Shown: in pieces, positions 58,387 through 64,000 of the stretch
Position numbering within the stretch: the stretch's first letter is position 1
Layout of the letters: each line of letters starts with the position of its first letter
From: Margaritifera margaritifera
Lineage: Eukaryota; Mollusca; Bivalvia; Unionida; Margaritiferidae
Assembly: GCA_029931535.1 (NCBI GenBank)
Contig: JAQPZY010001332.1
Location: forward strand, 62,001-126,000
DNA: 64,000 nt
Direction: 5' to 3'
Program-made: the position numbers and the translations under genes
The notes under the pieces: model-generated
The model's input: the letters and a program-made list of their open reading frames with translations, nothing else
What the model was told of the DNA's origin: nothing
Databases searched by the model: none

Positions 58387-61189
58387 AATGTTTAGACTAC
58401 ACAAATTTTTTTTTTAAAATGTTGGCAAATTACATTTGTATCAGTCATTATGATATGGTGCATATGGTGGAACATAGAATTGATTTGACTTGATTTGATT
58501 AGACTTCCTTTGATTATGCAGATCACGTATGTGTTGTTCAGAGGCACACGGGGAGGTTTGATGATATCCCCCCCCCCCCCGCAATTATGACACTATGTTC
58601 CTTTCAAAGCCTCTCTTTAAAATGGCTTATCTGCTCTGTGTACTGAGTATCCTTGAGAAAGATTTTTCCGGGCATCGATTGTTTTTGAAGATGCTTACCT
58701 GTAGTACTTTCAGAGTACAAAACTGAGATTTGACAATATATTCTGCGAGTTCTGAGTTAATTCTGTGAGATCTGACTTTTTTCAAGCTCATCTACGTGCA
58801 CTGATTTGAAATGCAAACAGATGATCCTCTGGGTTAATATTTGTCAAACAGTAATAAGTTGCAGATTGTATGGAATATGCACACAATCATGACTGAAATA
58901 ATTCTTGTTACATTCCATCAACAGATTTATTCAAACATGCAACGTGTTATGGAAACAGTTATACGATATGATCTTTTAATTTCAAATGTGAACAGAAAAT
59001 ATTTAAGCGCAAGAAATTTATTATTCTGTGAGAAATGGAACTCAGGAAGTAAGAGTGTGAGATGGTTCAAAATTAAATTCTGTGAGTTTTCCTCATGCTA
59101 AGATATCACAAATATGAGGATGTATTTACATGAATGCATTGAAACAAGCCACCAATAATATAATTTTAGGTTATATATGTAATCTTTCAACATCTATGAT
59201 AAAGCTAACAGTCAAATCTCATTGTATTCTTTACAAGCATCAATTTGCTTAATCCCCTTTTCTCCTACTTCATTCAATTATTAATGACTCACAAAGGAAG
59301 ATATTGGCCCCATTGATTTAGACCAGAGACTTAAATTTTCATACACTTGCATCTGCTTTACAAAATTATGTTGATACTATTACATGCACAAAACTTAAAG
59401 TGTCTTAGACATGGATTTTATACATAAAATTTAGAAATTTAGAAGTCACATCTTAGTAATAAAGCTTTATTGGGCCTTTCAATGATTTACTGAATACAAC
59501 TAACAAGTAACCTGCATTGATAAAATAACGAGCACGCTGTTTTAGACACTAGGATAAGGCACAGACTAATACAGCTTGTATGACTGTAATATAGGCACGT
59601 TTGAAACTTTCTAAATAATATTTATGAATAAAATTACAATAAAATTTGAAAAAGAAACTTTCTGATAAATAAACTCATATACATGCAAGAATATTTTATG
59701 TCAGAAAGATGTCTGTACAACCTTCACGAGAACATGTAATCCACTGATTAACCAACAGCGATAAAGACGAATTTCTAGAAATCAATTTGAGAAGAATTCA
59801 AATAGATTAGAGAGTTTAACAGCCCTCTCATCTAAATGATATGCCAATGATTCCAAATTTTTAGATCTATATAATACATAGCAGCATATGATATTCACGG
59901 AAACAAGCACTTTCATGGAAAAAGAAAGAGAAGGTCGGAAAGTTCGCCATTTTGCTCCTTTTGCTCATGATTCAAGCACAACTTGCTGCACATTGCTACT
60001 GAAATACTTTGGAAACATATATGACATAAAACAACAATGCATAGAGGCCGATTTGAAAATTATTCCAAACTTCGATACTAACCTCCTTCTACGTTAAGCA
60101 CCATTTTAAAGGTCAAAGATGAAGAAAATTTTAAATTAGAAAATTGTATTGCCTTTTGTAGAACAAGATGTGTGAATTAAAACTTCATTGCTCCGTTGCA
60201 ATTTAATCCAAACAGATTCCCGAAATTAAGTGGTATAATTAGTGCAGAGTTAAACTGTCCAAAATTACTGATGTCATTACCTCCCTTGCCTTTAACTTAG
60301 TCTGGTGTTGCATGATGTCATTCTAGAACGATTCGAACAACCATTGCTGTAGATGCGTGTTGCTGGAAGGGTCAGTTCAAGTAAAAAAGAACGGTTTTGT
60401 GGTCACAACTTGTAATAACAAGAATGTAATGGACAATTACATAACTTGCCTATACGAAACTTTTAGTAGTCTCCAGTAGCCATTGTAAACATTCATTTTC
60501 ATGCATACAATAAATTTAAACTAAAGTAAGCGTGATAAAGAAATGTTGGCCACTATTATAAAAAAAATTTTGTGTTTGTTTTGTTCTGTTTTTGTTGCAA
60601 CTTTTTATCTTTACGTTTTGGAACAGCACACAATACCCAGTATTGTGCTGACGTATCGCTAAACCCTATACATAAATACATTTATACTGTGACAGGACGT
60701 ACAAACCATACAATAATGAAAAGGACAGTCTTTCGTATATCAAAGTAGCGGTATTATGATGAGTACAGGAAACCCAGAGATAATTGTATCTTATCATTCT
60801 TCTTAAAATCTGGTTCAGAAGCTATTATCATTGTCCATTTTACTGGGTGAAAGTCACTGGGTTTTTGTAACCTTGGAGTGAGAGCCAGTATCAGGAACAG
60901 TGTTCATACATCACTAATGACCTTGATTGGCCGCTACAGCTGATGCCTCAAATGAAAAGCACGTAGTTCAACCATTTAATTGGTATACCCATTCATATGT
61001 ATAATGCCCAGCTAAGCTGTTGAGGGCAACCTATCACAATATACCGTCAATAATATGGAAAGCTTACCACTGAATAAACATATTTATTCCTACTTTCAAA
61101 ATGCACTGGTCAGATATTGCTTTCTGTGTAGACTCTGATGTATATAGCATGGAACAATTTATGTGGTTATGAGCAAAACACAAATACTT
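58387..61189. other. Intronic gap, nothing firmly recognised
   Basis: AT-rich, with a 13-base C run at 58568-58580. Short frames (58841-59101, 59888-60097) lack domain or splice support. Confidence 0.4.
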
Positions 61190-62030
61190 AACCTATGTGA
61201 ATAAAGCATAAAGTATAGGTCACAGTGACCAACTTTGGTTGTAAGTGTGTAGTACATACATACATGTGTCCAGTTATGAAGCTTTTCAATTCAAAAATAA
61301 GCAGCACCCAATAAATGAATTTTGAACACAAAATGTCAACAAAGTCACTGAAGCAATAGTAACGTAGTAATTATCAAGATGTATCCCCTCACCAAGTTTC
61401 ATGATTTAGGAATGATGGCATCCATATAGCATGCCAAATCTCATGTGGTCATGACCTAAACGCAAACCAAACCAGTGAAAGATGAAATATAGGTCACGAT
61501 GAGCTTCCATATATTGCAATGGTATGGTACTAAACAAATGTATATCATCATGAATTTAATTATTCTAGCATGAACGGTGCTTAAGAAGTAACAATTAATC
61601 ACAATTTAACTCAAGCAAGCATACAAAAATGGGTTATAATGACTAACATCTGTAATGAAGAGTAACGCTCATCAAGTTTCATGATTCTATATAGGATAAC
61701 ATGTACATATCATGCAACAAATATATGTGATCATGACCTGATCACAAAAACTTAACCTAAGTTAGAGGAAAGTATAAAATGTACGTCATATTGACTCTTT
61801 TGTACAGGTGCTATGCTAATAGGAATGTATACAATCATCTAGTTTAATGACTCTAGCATTAATACTTAAAACAGAAAATTTTACCAACGTCAGTGATGTA
61901 TGAAATATGGGTCACACTGACATACGTTCGTGTTGTGCAGTACTCGTCCCCTCACCAAGTTTCATGTTTCCAGGTATAAAAGTATGCATACAGGGCGCAA
62001 TAACACTGAGCTTAACGAAAATCCTAATCA
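61190..62030. repeat. Degenerate tandem intronic array
   Basis: The phrase ATAGGTCACAGTGACC with variants recurs at about 61215, 61488, 61627, 61779 and 61905. Between copies come ACCAAGTTTCATGATT, ATGCCAAATCTCATGTGGTC and CATGACCTAAACGCAAA words in a constant order. Spacing is irregular (about 125-270 bp), as in an old tandem array with deletions. Confidence 0.75.
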
Positions 62031-62699
62031 GGAATGTACAAATAATGTACAGATTTGTACAAATTATCTTCCTTAGCCCCCTCCTCACGGGGTAGGTGAT
62101 ATGAAACCCAATCCAAACTGTGGCCTAGAACCTGGGAAGAAAGAAAAGTTGAGATGCAGAAATGCTGTACATATGTATATGGTTTCATATGTACGGACGC
62201 TGACGCCTGGCATAATACAATAGCTCACTCCTCTGAAAAGGGGGATATTTTCTTTCTTGAAACTTTGCATCAAGAAATTTTAAAACTGTGTTTAACTGGG
62301 AAATATCATTAAGACCTTTTGCGTGTACTGGTTGTTCTAAATTTAATTTCAAACTTATTTAAAGCGATCAAATCATCAGTAATCCTTCGCGACTTTGAAA
62401 AAGAATTTAGACATCGAGTTCGGCAACAATTTCAGTATCACCTTTACTTTGAGATAATGTCAGGGAAAATAGAAAGCGAGAGAGAGCATTGATAAATACG
62501 TAATCACCTTTGATATTGTACAGGAATTAAAATTAAAAACATCTTACTTTTTCTATCTTTTGCTTTACAGATTAACTATTAAACATCTCCGAGCAGGAGA
62601 ATTTGAAAGGAAGGAGATTGCTCTCAGTACTCATGGATCATTGCGACATTCATATATGGATATCATCGGTATCCCAATTAAACTCTAACGAGAACCTAC
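62031..62699. other. 5' end of the long ODC intron
   Basis: Intronic sequence directly downstream of the ODC donor on the minus strand; a short GA run near 62477-62486. Nothing else recognised. Confidence 0.45.
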
Positions 62700-62836
62700 C
62701 CGTGGAACATACGCTGTAACATGATCATGAGCATGATCATATAGAAGGCAATTGAAGGATCCATACACCCCGTCATTGATGTAGTACATCATGGCAGGCT
62801 CGTCTGAGGCACTTGAAAGAGTCACAGGTTCTCCAT
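62700..62836 (-). CDS. Ornithine decarboxylase, internal exon
   Basis: A 137-bp minus-strand exon has an AG acceptor (62838-62837, after TGTGTTTT) and a GTAGGT donor (GT at 62699-62698). It encodes [20 protein letters not shown] then [19 protein letters not shown] and TAYVPR. The [20 protein letters not shown] segment is a hallmark of ODC and carries the Asp that contacts substrate (Asp332 of mouse ODC). The exon begins in phase 1 (one base of the first codon comes from the exon upstream) and ends in phase 0, matching the exon at 40713. DHAHDHV contains two residues more than the usual DHAHV, encoded by a GATCATGCTCATGATCAT near-repeat. Upstream exons are beyond the right edge. Confidence 0.93.
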
Positions 62837-62838
62837 CT

Positions 62839-63892
62839 AAAACACATAAATAATTTACAATCAGTTTTAGTGCTGAAGGATTTGTTCTTTTCAAGAAACA
62901 CAATAATAACATTCACGTGCAATGAATCGAGTTCAACACGAACAACAACGCTAATCACATCTGAATGCTGGTATGAATATTTTTAATATGTAATGATTAA
63001 TATTATAATTCCATTAATTATAATTTTAATTCATTATTTATTTGTTTTAATTTAATAGACATAATTAAAGTTCAAGCTCATATTACAGTCAACTCCATTG
63101 AACAGCAATCCATCTTTTCCAGTTATTTCCATTCCCTCCAATCATTCTCCGCACATAATTTACATTCCTTTACCAGCCACATCAAGTAAACAACGTAAAC
63201 CCTGTGAATATGTCTTTTGAACTAACAAAATCACCATTACATTTCTAATATACATTGTTGTCACCGGTACTTTGACATATCTATGGATGTGTTTCGTTAT
63301 TTATTATAAATTTAAAAGGAACCCAATATAAGCTCTTTGTTTATTCCAGTTCAGATGGCAGAGCTAATGTAAATTCTCTCACTGAAAGTTTACAAACACT
63401 TTCGAGGATATAAATTAATCCAAATGTATTGCTGCGTTTTTGCAACATGTATAAAATAACTGATCCCTCCAGTAGAACAGTGAAACTTTTTGAACATTTT
63501 CTAATGTAGAACACATTCTTCATAACTGGAGTAGCTTCCAATAAAGTTAATTGTACTGGGTTAAATAATTGTTTTGAAAATGATTTGGCATGGCTAGTAA
63601 CCCATTTTGTTTACTTATTATAAACTAATTTTTTCTGTTGGGTGTCAATTTTTATGGAGTTCATGTTTGCTACAAATTGTGCAGTTAAGGATCCAAGGAA
63701 CAATGATGTGTTTATGAAAACAATATATCCCCTTTCCTCTTCAGAAACATATCTTATTTTACTATCAACAAAAATCTTTTGTAAAATCACAAATATTGAT
63801 ACGCACAAAAATAAATTATTTCATTAAGTAAGAGGTTCAAAAGAATAATATTAAGATAATTAAATTGCTTTGTAACATGTGATAAATGCACA
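62839..63892. other. Upstream ODC intron (partial), nothing recognised
   Basis: AT-rich. No upstream ODC exon could be recognised before the window edge. Confidence 0.4.
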
Positions 63893-63961
63893 GCTAGATG
63901 AGGGTTCGAACCTGAAACCTCTTGCGCTAGCCTTACACTATCCATCTGAGCTATATGAGCA
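63893..63961 (-). repeat. tRNA-like SINE head
   Basis: Minus strand: CTGCTCATATAGCTCAGATG includes a good A box (TAGCTCAGATGG), and CAGGTTCGAACC a perfect B box core. D-arm and anticodon-arm pairing are poor, so it is probably a tRNA-derived repeat rather than a tRNA gene; the rest may lie further left or beyond the edge. Confidence 0.5.
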
Positions 63962-64000
63962 GAAACTCCAAGCTGTTACTTGCTACTCATTTCCACTGCT

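Larger units (their letters stand above)
40714..62699 (-). other. 22-kb ODC intron loaded with mobile elements
   Basis: Interval between the donor at 62699-62698 (GTAGGT) and the acceptor at 40715-40714, both on the minus strand. It contains a ~155-bp array, long TA tracts, LINE and zinc-binding-family relics, a complete LTR retrotransposon in antisense orientation, and a SINE, all listed separately. No additional ODC exon was seen, and the two flanking exons are contiguous in the ODC protein. Confidence 0.75.

Noticed and set aside
63893..63961. Functional tRNA gene (also considered at 20675-20746 and 44355-44425)
   Set aside because: Box A and B are recognisable but stems do not pair into a cloverleaf; tRNA-derived SINE pieces fit better.

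Overview
The window is AT-rich, intron-bearing animal DNA, dense in microsatellites and transposable-element remains. The mix suggests a lophotrochozoan, most likely a mollusc: a Ty3/gypsy element of the Gmr1-like type, DIRS-like and L1-like remnants, a Polinton-type DNA polymerase, tRNA-derived SINEs, and long degenerate intronic arrays. The taxon is an inference; no rRNA or mitochondrial marker is present.

The one host gene I recognise with confidence is an ornithine decarboxylase on the minus strand. Three phase-compatible coding exons are visible at 62836-62700, 40713-40502 and 36533-36320. They are separated by introns of about 22.0 kb and 4.0 kb, and the 5' exons lie beyond the right edge. 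The active-site Cys segment is intact. Nearly everything between 36.5 and 62.7 kb is therefore intron of this gene.

Left part (1-10 kb): a possible small minus-strand exon (1692-1601), a decayed I-PpoI-like His-Me finger endonuclease (about 2310-1971), a 1.1-kb pogo/Tigger-like element with TIRs and TA duplications (3021-4133), and a two-exon pseudogene of a multicopy animal family (9316-9227 and 7772-6162) split by a 753-bp solo LTR with a CCAT target duplication.

Middle (10-36 kb): a 29-bp minisatellite, an L1-like LINE on the minus strand (ORF1 16216-15170, ORF2 13909-11654) with a small foldback insertion between its ORFs, a MITE-like inverted-repeat pair (16684-17283), two minus-strand blocks of one Polinton/Maverick-type DNA polymerase B (26960-25536 and 22135-21680), a 229-bp tandem duplication, and a GC-richer DIRS-like remnant (32850-30235).

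ODC introns (36.5-62.7 kb): degenerate arrays of about 155 bp, a Tigger-like MITE, a CCHC LINE ORF1 relic, a frameshifted gene of a zinc-binding family (48422-47265), a near-complete LTR retrotransposon (51059-57757), and a SINE with an 11-bp target duplication (58128-58375). The LTR element is the best-preserved mobile element. It is Ty3/gypsy by sequence, but its integrase lies upstream of reverse transcriptase. Its gag has a SAP-like N terminus, a repeat-expanded coiled coil and a SCAN-like capsid; its primer-binding site matches tRNA-Pro. Its two LTRs are about 98-99% identical by eye, yet the coding region carries three frame changes and one nonsense codon.
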